From NCBI GenBank assembly GCA_036417435.1, contig CM070917.1:59060436-59124435 (forward strand): DNA of 64,000 nucleotides, written 5' to 3'. This DNA comes from Inia geoffrensis (taxonomy: Eukaryota; Chordata; Mammalia; Artiodactyla; Iniidae). The notes under the pieces were generated by a model. It saw only the letters and a list, made by a program, of their open reading frames with translations, did no database searches and was not told where the DNA came from. A program made the position numbers and the translations under genes. This document shows, piece after piece, positions 10,866 to 21,048 of the stretch; the first letter of the stretch is position 1, and each line of letters opens with the position of its first letter.

Positions 10866-12092
10866 TTTTTTTAATGACCCAACTACATGCAGCTACAAGA
10901 AACTCACTTCAAATATAATGATATAGGTAGGTTGAAAGTAAATAGGTGGGAAAAGAGTCAAACATTAATTTTAAAACACCAGAGTGGCAATATTATTATC
11001 ACATAAATTAGCCTTCAGAGTAAAGTGAATTACCAGGGACAAAAAGAAACATTACATAATGGTAAAAGGGTCAATACAGTATGAAGATATAACAATCCCA
11101 AATGTATGTGCACCAAGCACAGAGTTTCAAAATACATGAAGCAAAATGTGATAAAAGTGTAAGGAGAAATAGCCAGATCCATAATTACAGTTAAAGACTT
11201 CAATATCCCACTCTCTCAGCATTTGATAAAACTACTAGTTGCAAAGTAAACTAGGATACAAAAGAACCAAACAATACCATCAACCAACAGATCTAATAGT
11301 TGCTTATAAAACATTTAATCCCAACAACAATAGAATACACATTCTTTTCAAATGGAAACATTCACCAAGGTAGACCATATCCAAGGTCATAAAACAAACC
11401 TAAACAAATGTAAGAGAATTGAAATCATGCAGAATATGTTCTTTGTTTTTAATGGAATCAAATTAGAAATCAACAACTGAAAGATCACAGGAAAATCTCC
11501 AAACATTTGGAAAGTTTTTGAAGGCACTTCTAGATTCATGGATCAAAGAGGAAGTCTCCAAGGAAAACTAAAACATACTTAAAGCTGAGTTAAAATGAAA
11601 ATACAGCATATCAAATTTTGTGGGATGTAGTTAAAGCAGCACTGAGAGGGAATTTTATAGCACTAAATGCTTATATTAGAAAAAAAATTCTCAAATCCAT
11701 AATCTAATCTCCTACCTTAAGGAACTAGAAAAAGAAATGTAAAAAAAAAAAAAAAAAATCAAAGCAAGCAGAAGAAAGGAAATAGTAAAGAGAAGAAATG
11801 GATGAAATTGAAACAGGAAAGCAGTAGAGAAAAACCAATGAGACAAAAAGCAGATTCTTTGAGCAGAGCAATAAAATTGATAAACCTTTAGCGAGACTGG
11901 CAGAGATTAAAAGAGAAAAGACACAAATTACCAATATCAGGAATGAAAAAGGGGATATCACTATAGACCCTGCAGCCATTAAAAGGATAATCTGGAAACA
12001 CTACAAACAACTCTATGCATGTATCAATAAATCCCACAACTTAGAAGAAATAGACCGACTCCTCAAAAAACACAAGGATCCAGAGGAATACT
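10866..12092 (+). mobile_element. LINE-1 ORF2 upstream region (endonuclease/linker), decayed
   Basis: L1 ORF2 words: 'ctacaagaaactcacttcaa', 'attaccagggacaaaaagaa', 'cattacataatggtaaaagg', 'aaatgtatgtgcaccaagca', 'gcactgagagggaattttat', and 'aacttagaagaaatagaccg' near the end, where the translation reads LEEIDRLL. These words belong upstream of the reverse-transcriptase core, yet the piece lies downstream of the RT-to-3'-end piece in the same orientation. It has many stops and is non-coding today. Confidence 0.8.
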
Positions 12093-12560
12093 GTGATTAA
12101 AGAAGGAAAGCACTTGGACTGGAGCTCTGAGGGACTCCAGCATCTAGAGTCAGGTAGAAAAAGCAAAGAAGAATTAGCCCTAGAAGCAAGGTACAACCAG
12201 CGTCATGTCGCAAAACCCCCAAAAAGAAATTGTTCCAGAAGGAGGGTGGGGGTGGCCAAATAGGGTCTGAGGACAACAAGTGACCGTGACTTCAACATTT
12301 CACAATGTTAGGAGGTCAAGGTGACTTTGGCAGGAGCGTTTTGATGGAGTGAATGGTGAGGACAGAAGCCAGATTGGAGTGGGTTGAAGAGTTGAATGGA
12401 AGGTGGCAAAGTGGGTAAATCCTATGTAGACAAGCTACTGAGACACTGGGCTAGGAAGGAGAATAGAGAGAGGGCAGCAGCTCCAGCACATGAGAGGAGT
12501 TGACAGACTCTTGGTCATCCTTGCTTTAATGGATGCTTTGAGACAGGAGTCCCTGGAGCT
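12093..12560 (+). mobile_element. Unnamed old interspersed repeat 'R1' (copy b)
   Basis: Words 'ctgagggactccagcatcta', 'caaggtgactttggcaggag' and 'agccagattggagtgggttg' match the distal part of the repeat recognised at 5990-7066. It abuts the L1 piece ending near 12092. The family name is unknown to me, and boundaries are approximate. Confidence 0.5.
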
Positions 12561-13029
12561 TGTTTGAAAGCTGCTGGGCATGGTGGACTCTTCTAAGGAT
12601 GCACTCACCGGCACTCGAGATGTTTTTCATTTACCCAGGCTCAAATTAGCCAGCTGAGAATACCTAAGACTCTAAGGTTCAAGGAATTTTTTTTTAATGC
12701 ATGTGCATTTCTCCATTAGGCTCTGAGCCCTGGAAATCTGGAGGAGGGGGTGTTGGCCTCAGGCCCCTGAGCACAGAGCCCTGATGTGCGTGAGCATCCT
12801 CATTTGCTGCCTGCACCGCTGAAGTGGACCGTGTAGCTCTCTAAACCAATTTTAAAAAAACTTCTTGGAGATCTGATTTTCCATTTCTAGTGTTTTCCTT
12901 CTCTATAGAAATGAACCAGTCACAGGCATCTTCCTGGCATCTCACATCACTACCCAAAAGCCGAGGAGCAGGGTCAATCCCTTGGTCCTGCTCAGGGTAG
13001 CAACACTGTGAGCGGGAAGCCTCACCAGT
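12561..13029. other. Unique sequence, no gene seen
   Basis: No repeat family, exon or RNA gene was recognised. A short T-run occurs near 12690. Confidence 0.45.
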
Positions 13030-13185
13030 GCAGTAGCTAGGAGTGCAGGCTCTGTGTCCAGATCCTCTCCCCTCTCCCCTCTGTGTGACCTTCCCGAGCC
13101 TCAGCTTTCTCGTCTGTGAGATTGGTTGATAGTGCCTATCTCGTGGGGTTGTGGGGATGATTACTGCCTAGCATATGTGTAGTCC
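13030..13185 (+). mobile_element. MIR SINE fragment
   Basis: The core-region order of MIR is visible: 'agctaggagtgcaggctctg', 'tgtgtgaccttcccgagcct', 'cagctttctcgtctgtgaga', 'gtgcctatctcgtggggttg'. It is strongly diverged, as expected of this pre-eutherian SINE. Confidence 0.8.
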
Positions 13186-14199
13186 ACACCCCACAAATGG
13201 CAGCCTTTATTATCCATCTGCATCCAGCCCAAGTGACCCTGGATCCCGTGGAGGAACCAAGGAGGGAAGCAGATGTCTTTGGTCCAATGGTGGTCTTGCC
13301 CAACAAGTTAAGGCACATTTTCCTCCTCCAGCTTCGAAAGAGCCACTGAGCTTCTGTGCTGTTGGTGAGGATGACCAGTCTGATCTCAATTAAGAGATGG
13401 CCAGGCTAGGCCTCTGCCAAAAGACAAGCTCTAGTGAATCACCAGCATCTCACTGGGTTTTTATTGATTGAGGTCTTCTAAGCCCCTATCTTGTTTTCTG
13501 GAAAGAAAGAAAAAGAAAAGCTTGGCACTCTTTCATGTGAAATACAGCACTACCTTGCCACATTCTTCCTCCCTTCCTTCCTTCCTTCCTCATAATGAAA
13601 CTTGAAAAGTCATGTAAAGTAATCCACATTTTAAATGGACTTAGAAGAATTACCGGAGAAATACTATGACAATCCAATTGTAAAGTGAATCTTCTCACCC
13701 TAGTTTTCTTGATCGTAAATGTGGATTTTCTTATTTGGAGTTTGCTTAAAGCCACATTTAGCTTTTTTTTTTCTTTCTTTTTTTTTTTTTTTAACGTACT
13801 GAGATTGTTTTCTCTGTGACTCTCACTGGGACTTTGGACTCCACACCCCTGCCCCCAGCGCCTTACAGACGAAGCTGGGTCAGCATCCCCACGGTTCCTC
13901 TGGGTGGGGCTCTGGCCCTTTATCCGCATGACTGAAAAGTCCCTCATTCATCGGCATGTGCTTTGGGAGAGTGTGGCACCCGCTGAGGAGTGGGATTCTC
14001 AGGGTGTTTCTCCTCCAGCCCAGGACTTCAGTTCTCATCCCTCCTGCTCGACGTATTACCTTCCTCAGCAAATGAAGGTTTTAGCATTTCATCAGAACAG
14101 AAAAGAACCCGACTCAGACCAACATCCACCAGCCAAAAGAGAAAAGAACAACAAACGCCCAACAAAATACAAATAAATTTCTTTAAAAGTGCAGTCGTT
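13186..14199. other. Unique sequence with (CCTT)n and T-rich tracts
   Basis: A short (CTTC/CCTT)n tract lies at 13566-13590 and a T/C-rich tract at 13762-13793. The 153-codon minus-strand frame (13486-13947) crosses the T tract (poly-lysine in translation) and is treated as chance. Confidence 0.5.
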
Positions 14200-14760
14200 G
14201 GGAAAAAGAAAAGGCAGTTCGTCAGCTTGACATCAGAGGAGCTGCAGTCACACTGACAAGCTGCAAAGGCTAATGTTTTATTCACCAGGCCTGAAAAATA
14301 ACTTCCCAACGAAGGCCCCATAAATAAACCAGTGTGATGAATATTACACGAAATAAAAACTGATAAAGCAAGAGCCCTAAACACGAACCACACAACAAGG
14401 TTAGGAAGTGTGTGGTTTTCATTGCCTCTAATGCCAGGTGACCGGTTTGGCAAACCGCCCGCTCGCCAGGACCCGGAGGAGGGGGCAGACCACCGAGGAC
14501 ACCCTCTCGCCCCAGCTCCCGGGGGCCAAAGGTGAAATTTTCCAAATGGATTCCGTTTCTTTCATCTCTTTCGTATTAGGATGTCACCTGCATCCACTGA
14601 GAGAGAGATTTCCATACATTAGGAGCCACCAGCAGCAAATCGTTTTTCCCACGGCCCTGGCTAGGGATTTTCAGGGAGCATCGCTCATGAGGGCAGACAG
14701 GCCCTCCACTCCTCTCCCTATTAAGACTATTATACAAAGAGCCCAGAACCTGGAGAAGGA
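14200..14760. promoter_or_regulatory. Candidate conserved noncoding block
   Basis: Two adjoining repeat-free, AT-richer stretches (14200-14420 and 14520-14760) on either side of a GC-rich segment. They contain a FOX-like CATAAATAAACC (14320s), a GATA-like TGATAAAG (14361 region), a TTTTATTCACC word and CCTATTAAGACTATTATAC (14717 region). There is no coding pattern in any frame. An enhancer-type role is inferred from character only. Confidence 0.28.
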
Positions 14761-15139
14761 TTGAAGATGATGCATCCCGGGCTCTTTCCCTGATGCGCTG
14801 AGGGACAGGAGCCGCTTCTCAGGCTGAGAAATGGATCATTAATGCCCTGTGTGCACAGCTCAGGTGGCCCGAGAGACAGGCAGTGAGGGCAGGGCAGAGG
14901 TGACTGTTCACACCCAGCTCCCGACTCCCCTCCCTGATGCTTCACCCCAGTCTCTGGCCGCCCAGGGACGACGCCTCTAAAGTCACATTAGTTACACCTG
15001 AGGAGGGCACAACTCGGAGACAGATTTGTGAGTTATGGGAAAGGCGTGGAGGGGGTCTTGCTGTTGAAAAGCGTGAGGAGATAAAAAAAGGAAGCTGCAA
15101 AAAAAAGCAGCCTGCAAATATGTAAACTTTTTTATTTGG
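14761..15139. other. Unique sequence, no gene seen
   Basis: GC-rich unique sequence ending in an A-rich stretch (GATAAAAAAAGGAAGC, AAAAAAAGCAGCC). No feature was recognised. Confidence 0.45.
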
Positions 15140-15370
15140 ACATTTCTGTGCATGTACACTCACATGCACACACTGACACAGACACACACCTGTGTGTAAT
15201 TGTGCACAGGCCCACAGACGCACATGTACACACGCCTGTGAGCATGACTCTACACACAGCCACACATGGACTTGTGTGAATGACTGTGCACACCCAGCCA
15301 CCCGTGTGCATGTGTGCACATGCTTGCCTCCCTGAGTGCATGAATGCACACCCACAAACACACAGAGGTG
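15140..15370. repeat. Degenerate alternating purine-pyrimidine (CA/TG) minisatellite
   Basis: About 230 bp dominated by imperfect CACA, TGTG and CATGCA words (for example TGCATGTACACTCACATGCA), with no exact unit. It looks like a decayed CA-rich tandem array. The C/V/H-rich frames over it are artefacts of the repeat. Confidence 0.8.
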
Positions 15371-16244
15371 CATTTAACACTTTGTTCAAGTGACTCTTTT
15401 GGGGAGCCAACTGCCAAAATCCAGAGGCTGTAATCATGCCAGTTTGAGTCCAGAGCTTGACTTGCGGGTATAACCATCTCCCTTGTGGCTCAGATACAGA
15501 ACTGAACTCAATGCCTCGCCATCCTGAAAGGGTTTAAAACAGGAAGTTGTGGTGCCGGGGCATTTTTTTTCCCATTTAAATATTGCAGTTGTTTATAAAT
15601 ACACCCTTTCCCAGCCCTCTCCAACATGCTGACTCCGAGGGATTTGCTTTCATGGTTAGCAACAGAATCCAGATGTTCATTACAGATGTTTTCATCTTTT
15701 TCTTTTCCTTTTTTTTTTTTTTCATTCATCTCATAAATTCAAGGCTGTCATGGAAAACTGCAAGCTTTTCCCTCTCCTGGTTTCTGAGTGCCAGGCCTGT
15801 GTCGGGAAGCACCAATGATGACACCCTCGTCATCGTGCGGGTTCCCTCTAATCACCCCAGATTGGGTCACTTTTGAGATGTACTGGGACATGCTGTAAAG
15901 TCACACTGCCCCGTGCGGCAGGGGAGACCTGAGGGGGAACACATGTCATCTTTATACTGACTCTAAAGGTCAGGGTGTCGAGGGCAGCTTAGGACGCAGC
16001 CCTCTGAGGCCTTCCCCATATGGAAAGAGACAAGCCTGAGGTTTAATTTCTGGGAAGCTGGGCTCGTGGAGGGCAGCTGCCGGCCGCCTGTTTCCCAAAA
16101 CAGACTCTACTGTGTTCAAGTTTAGCTTCAGGAGGTGGGGGGACGAAGGGGGTATAAGAGCAGGTAGAAGGATGGGGGACAGTAAAACAGGCTCTGTGTC
16201 ACCCCCTAGCATCCCGGGTACTGGTTACTGCTGTGTTCCATCAG
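15371..16244. other. Mostly unique sequence; short AT-rich patch at 15560-15730
   Basis: The patch includes CATTTAAATATTGCAG and a T-run at 15709-15722. The remainder is GC-rich without recognised repeats or exons. Confidence 0.45.
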
Positions 16245-16425
16245 TGCCTAGAACCATAGAACATAGGGGTTGAAAGGACCCTCCTGGTCATCCAACCCAA
16301 TCCGCTCATTTCACTCATGATAAAAAATGTGACTCAAGCGAAGAAGACACCCAAGCGACTTATCTGAGGTCACACAGGTTAGGACCAAACTAGGACCCAG
16401 ACCCCAACTTTCAAGCCAACACGGG
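16245..16425 (-). mobile_element. Old MIR-like SINE or related relic
   Basis: The string order 'catagaacataggggttgaa', 'ggtcatccaacccaatccgc', 'atctgaggtcacacaggtta' resembles a mammal-wide relic whose reverse complement carries MIR-like 'ggtcacacag' words. Assignment to MIR is tentative because of the high divergence. Confidence 0.45.
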
Positions 16426-16454
16426 CTGTGCTATCATAGGCTGAGTCCCCCTGC

Positions 16455-16668
16455 GTCAGTGCTCCTTACACTGTGGTGCCCAGGCTAGCAGCATCAGAAT
16501 CACGTGGAAACTTGTTAAAAATACAAATTCTCAGACCCCACCCCAGACCTACTGAATCAGAAAGTCCGGGACAGGCCCAGTAGTCTGCTGCTCGACCTTC
16601 CCTCCAGGTTACGCGTATGCTGCTGGTCCGGAGACCTCACTTTGAGGTCTGCCCTAGACCGATGGTTT
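16455..16668 (+). mobile_element. MER5A-type hAT-Charlie nonautonomous transposon
   Basis: Diagnostic words are 'gcatcagaatcacgtggaaa', 'cttgttaaaaatacaaattc', 'cagaccccaccccagaccta', 'ctgaatcagaaagtccggga' and 'gcccagtagtctgctgctcg'. These follow the order of the MER5A consensus. It is short, noncoding and immobile. Confidence 0.85.
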
Positions 16669-17401
16669 TCCAAATGTTCCAGAAACCAAACAGCCAAAAT
16701 CGTATAATAGCCCACGGGTGAAGAAGAGAAAAAAGCAGCCAAGCGAGTTGTAGCTAGCTCCTTTTTTGTATCCAGGTCTCATGAGAAAAGCGTCTGTCAC
16801 ACAGGAATTTTCCCTCTGTGGTAATGAAATGCTTGGGGACCCACGTAGCAATTTTAATTCCAGAAAGGATGGTGAAGTCTATACTCATGGGTCCCACTGC
16901 TAGGTGGTGTATTTCAGCCTCTCTGTGAGTATAGACTGCTGAAAATGGATGCAGATGGAGAGCACCTTTTACATACATGAAGTTCTTGGGATAATAATGG
17001 TGGGGGTAGGGCTCAAGGGACGTGAGTTACGACGGCTCCAAATGCAGCTCTGGAAAAGCTGTTCGTGGGAACTGTTCCCCATCTCACCCCAATCTCCCTG
17101 AAATTCCACGGAAGAAGAGAAATTTCACAGACTACAGTAATAGAAGTGTCACAATACTTTAAGAAATATTCTCTGCTCACTGCAGCATCGTGGATAGCTA
17201 CACAACCGCCTTCCTAGTTCCTTGCCGCTGCCATTGTAGGGGATGACTGGGCCGATCAAGATGAAACCCCATTTCCTTCCACTCCATTGCAAGGTATCTG
17301 GAGGGGCGTGCCAGCAAACACACGGGAGAGGTGTGAACACGTAGCAAGGAATATACATAGTTGCCAGTTTCTTTGCTTTTCAGAGGCAGGATGTGAGTAA
17401 G

Positions 17402-17403
<2 letters not shown>
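16669..17403. other. Unique sequence, no gene seen
   Basis: No repeat, exon or RNA gene was recognised. The frames present are short. Confidence 0.45.

Positions 17404-17443
<40 letters not shown>
17404..17443. repeat. (GT)n microsatellite
   Basis: About 20 uninterrupted GT units, followed by a short (GA)n run at 17448-17459. Confidence 0.97.
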
Positions 17444-17445
<2 letters not shown>

Positions 17446-18844
17446 ATGAGAGAGAGAGAATGTGTACAGTAAATACAAGTGCATTTTCTTAATCTGACTT
17501 ATGAACGCATTTTTCTTGAACATGCATACGTACACAGGAACGTGTGAAGTTATGCGTGCAATTCACATGCAAGGGTGCAGATGCCCCGATTCAGTGAGGC
17601 TGCCAAGGATCCTGCACCTTAGGCCCTGAGAAGGGGTTCCGGAGATACGGACAGCGCTAGGGCTATGAAGGGAAGCTTGTTAGCACCTGTGGCTCTACCC
17701 TAGCTGTTACTAACATTTTCGCCAAGTAAGCACCGTCTCTCCTTGGAAAAGTTCTAGCCCTGAGCCTGATCTTAGGAGACGCTGGGATGACGCAGCTCAT
17801 CCCCACAGTGTGAGAGTCAGGACTGTTGAAATAGTAACACTTCACTTTTTGATCGTGTCTTTTTAATTGCCTCCTGAAGGCCGGCAGCCACCGATACAGC
17901 CCCAAAGCCCCAGAGAATTCTCCATTGTTATTCATTATGTGCATTTCCTTGTTCAGAGCCATGTCCCTCTGGACGTCCTGGTGAATGAGCTGCCCCTGGG
18001 AGCCCATTTCCTGCAGGGCTGGGCTGGGTGGTAGAGGCTTGCGGTGCACCCGAAGGCCAGACTGTTCTGTGTGACAGGGTGAAGTTGAAGGGCCGACTCA
18101 GAGGAGAGAGGATGGGGCTGGAGGCTCACCTCCATGGAAGAGAGTCTGCTCCTGGGAGCCTGGACACCAGAGCGTGAGGCCCCTTGCCCTGATTGTCCTG
18201 TTTACATGGGCTTCTGGGCAGGGGGCATCAGCTCTTGGGACTTCAGTTGTCCCATCTGAGAAACTGAGATTTAAAAGAACAACAGAAGGACCTGTTACAG
18301 GGCAAATGAAAAAATGCAGGTGAATCTGTCTGAGCTCACAGGTAAGAGTGACGAGGAGAAATGCGTCACTATGATATGGTGCCGGTCGATCGGCAGGTGT
18401 GAGAAATAGCAAGTCTTGCTTTTTCTGTAAGAACCAGTTGAATAGTATAACAACAAGGACCGGGGCAGGATTTCTGGAAAATCCCAATACTGGACAGGAG
18501 ACTCTAAATTCCAGATACATGCTGCAGGCAGCATGGAACTCACAGAAGGCAATGTTGCTGGGGTCTGGGGAACTCGGGGAAGGCTTGGGGGACCTGAGAC
18601 TTGGAGGAAGAGCAGACAGGAGCAAACAGGAAGGAGGCGCTTCCAGGTTGACCGCGGTGGCTGTGAGCACAAGCACAGGCCAGGGGCACTGGGGAACAGC
18701 AGTCTCAGTCCTTGACATCACTGGAAGTAACGCCACAGCAGGAAGCAGGGGCCAGGCCTCGGAGGTTGGGGCGCTGTGCCCGGGAGTGCAGACAGGGGTC
18801 TGCGCACACGGACAGTGCAGGGGGGCCTGGCATCAGGAATGAGA
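17444..18844. other. Unique sequence, no gene seen
   Basis: This includes one of the two longest frames in the window, 212 codons on the minus strand (18098-18736). Its translation is proline/serine/leucine-rich with no recognisable domain, overlaps a 147-codon plus-strand frame, and has no supporting splice or poly(A) context. Confidence 0.45.
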
Positions 18845-19010
18845 GTCTGGCTGGTGTTTAACCTCTCAGAGCCCCAGTCTCCTCCACCGTGAGACAAGGG
18901 TGTTGATTATAACGTCTGCTGAGGGGGTTGGAGTGAGGATCAAATGAGATAATACAGGCGCTGTTCTTGGCCCAGGACCGGGTGTATGTTAAGGTGAATA
19001 ACAATAAACC
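18845..19010 (+). mobile_element. MIR SINE fragment
   Basis: Words 'tttaacctctcagagcccca', 'ggatcaaatgagataataca' and 'ggtgaataacaataa' fall in MIR order (CORE domain through 3' tail). Confidence 0.85.
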
Positions 19011-19539
19011 GTGCATCTGACGACAGGTGCATGCCTGTTTCTCTTTCTAGATAGTTTATATCTAGGCCCCCAGCAGGTGAAAGAGAGAAGTCATGTGCAG
19101 CGGTTCTCCCAGACTCTGTCCTAGGCACCTCCCCTGGGTCACAAACAGAGCTCCATGTGCTTTGTTCATAAACCTGTCCTGGGCACCAGCGAGGTGAGAA
19201 CCAGTACACAGCTGCCCCATCCCTCGGAGCCCAGTCCACTGAACACAGCCCTCCAGTACAGCTCCTGGGCACAGGGCAGACACCGTACATCACCAATAAC
19301 TCGAGGAGCCTTGAGGAGGGGCTGGCCGACAGCCTTGGAGGCCAGAAAGGTATCAGAGAGGAGGTGACATCTGAGCTGGGTTTTGGAGGACAAGCGACAG
19401 CTCTCCAGCAGAGCATATTCTAGGCAGACAGAATGGAATGCCCAAGGTTCACTGGTTCAAAGGAGCCCAGCCCATTGAGGAAAGCCAGCATGTCTGCATA
19501 GGACGAGTTGCCGTGACTGGTCAGGAACAAGACATGGGC

Positions 19540-19670
19540 TCTGTGTGGGGCACAGCTCTACGTGGTTTACACACGTGCATCTTCAGGCTCACACACACCC
19601 TCTGAGGTGGGTCTGTCACTGCTCTCGTTTTACAGATAAGGAAACTGAGACTGGGAAGATGTGTTGGGGA
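19540..19670 (-). mobile_element. MIR SINE fragment
   Basis: Reverse-strand MIR order is visible: 'ggcacagctctacgtggttt', 'accctctgaggtgggtctgt', 'cgttttacagataaggaaac', 'tgagactgggaag'. It sits inside the larger R1 region. Confidence 0.75.
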
Positions 19671-19724
19671 CAGACTGTGATGGTCCTCGATGCCTCCCTG
19701 GAGAGTTGTCTCAGCCCTGCAGAC

Positions 19725-19872
19725 CCTTAAACCGAGGGATTTACAGATGGCTTCCCATTGATCCATGGGCCTCCTGAAATGGTTGCAAAATTTAGTTCTG
19801 TGTACACATGTGCATTTTTCTGGGGAGAGGTCTCTTAAGGGTCCCCCAAAGGTTAAGAGGCCCATCTGTAGG
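19725..19872. mobile_element. hAT-like nonautonomous DNA transposon relic
   Basis: Words 'tgggcctcctgaaatggttg', 'catgtgcatttttctgggga' and 'cccccaaaggttaagaggcc' match a common short mammalian element whose ends look like hAT inverted termini. I do not name the subfamily. Confidence 0.45.
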
Positions 19873-20569
19873 AAATGGGGGAGCACTGAAGATGTTCAAG
19901 CTATGGGGACAGGATCTAACCACTGAAGATGCTCTTCCAAGTTGCCAGGCACGGTGCCAGCAGCAGCGGGGATGCCCGGGTGGAGTCAGGTAGAGATTAG
20001 AGAGGTGGCAGCTCCAACAATCTTGGGGACCCCTGAGTGTGAGGAGGGGAGGAAAGGTGGAGGTTAAAGTGGCTTGAGCTTGCGGCCTGGGTGCTATAGA
20101 GGGTGGTGAGGCCATTGCTGGGACAGTGACACGGGGGAGGATCGGGTGCCGATGAGGTCGCCTCAGGTGTGTCTCCAGGTGGAAATGTCTCCTGGGCAAC
20201 TGACAACACCAATCTCCAGAGAGAGGAGAGGGGTCCGAGGTAAAGGTTACGATTTAAGGAGTCATCGGAGTTGAGGGAAAGGGGTGATGGGTAGAAACAG
20301 GACAAGATGATGGAAGAGACCATTTCAAGGACTGAGAGATGACAGGTAAAAGGTGACAGAAAAGAGAGATGGGGCAGGACTGGAGATGGGTCACACAAAA
20401 GGGTTTGCTATCAGACAAACCCTCTGGGGTCATGGCACGTTCTTTTCCCAATGATCTTTCCTCTTCTCATTCTGCCTCCCCTCCAGGCACTTTTGTCACA
20501 GAGCCAAGAGACAGGCAGAGCCAGTTGGGTGATGCTAAGGTTGGATGGTTCTGAGCAGGAATTTTGCTT

Positions 20570-20860
20570 GCAGCCTCCTAAGCAGTGGCTTTTGCCTTCT
20601 CTCTCTCTTCTTTAGACTGTACTCAGCCTCCATTTTTTTTTCTGGTATAAAAATAATGGCTTTGGATGACATGACATCAGGTATTGATTTAAGGGATGAG
20701 AGTTAAACAGTTCTGTGTCTCTGGAACAAAAGAAATTGAAACCATTGCAGTTCACAATGCCTTTGGAAGCCAGCGTGGGCTTCTCGATGAGAAGAGCCAG
20801 GATGGCAACTTCTTAGAAAACGAAAACACTTTTGGAGAAGAGAAAACATTCTTCCCAACT
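20570..20860. promoter_or_regulatory. Candidate conserved noncoding block (weak)
   Basis: Repeat-free AT-richer stretch with 'ctggtataaaaataatggct', 'caggtattgatttaaggga' and 'aacaaaagaaattgaaacca'. There is no coding pattern. It is flagged only for its contrast with the flanks. Confidence 0.18.
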
Positions 20861-20970
20861 CCTTGATGATGGACAGTGCCCTTATTGAGGCTGTGAGATG
20901 ATCAGCCGTGTCTTAATGGGGCTTCTGAGGGTCATTTTCCTCCATGATAGGGTTTGCAACCCACCGCCCT

Positions 20971-21048
20971 CCTCTGTCTCTGTGTCTCTGTCCCTCTGCC
21001 TCTCTGTCTCTGTCTCCTTCTGTCTCTCTGTCTCTGTCTCTCAGACTC
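20971..21048. repeat. (TCTG/TCTC)n simple repeat
   Basis: Imperfect CTGTCTCTGTGTCTCTGTCC units for about 78 bp. The SLSLSVS-type frames here are repeat translations. Confidence 0.9.

Larger units (their letters stand above)
19310..20300 (+). mobile_element. Unnamed old interspersed repeat 'R1' (copy c), interrupted
   Basis: The proximal part (19350-19500) has 'gaggtgacatctgagctggg' and 'gcagacagaatggaatgccc'. The distal part (19880-20290) has 'gtctccaggtggaaatgtct' and 'aggagtcatcggagttgagg'. Two other relics (a MIR at 19540-19670 and a hAT-like element at 19725-19872) lie between the halves. It is in the same orientation as the other copies. Confidence 0.45.

Noticed and set aside
8855..12092. 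Possible intact LINE-1 ORF2
   Set aside because: The RT block is broken by TAA at 8936, segments are missing or out of order, and SINE insertion and many stops follow.
15140..15370. Possible CRISPR-like or tandem regulatory array
   Set aside because: No constant repeat with unique spacers; it is a decayed CA-rich tract in a mammalian genome.
18098..18736. 212-codon minus-strand open frame
   Set aside because: No recognisable domain, P/S/L-rich translation, overlapped by long frames on the other strand, no splice or poly(A) context.
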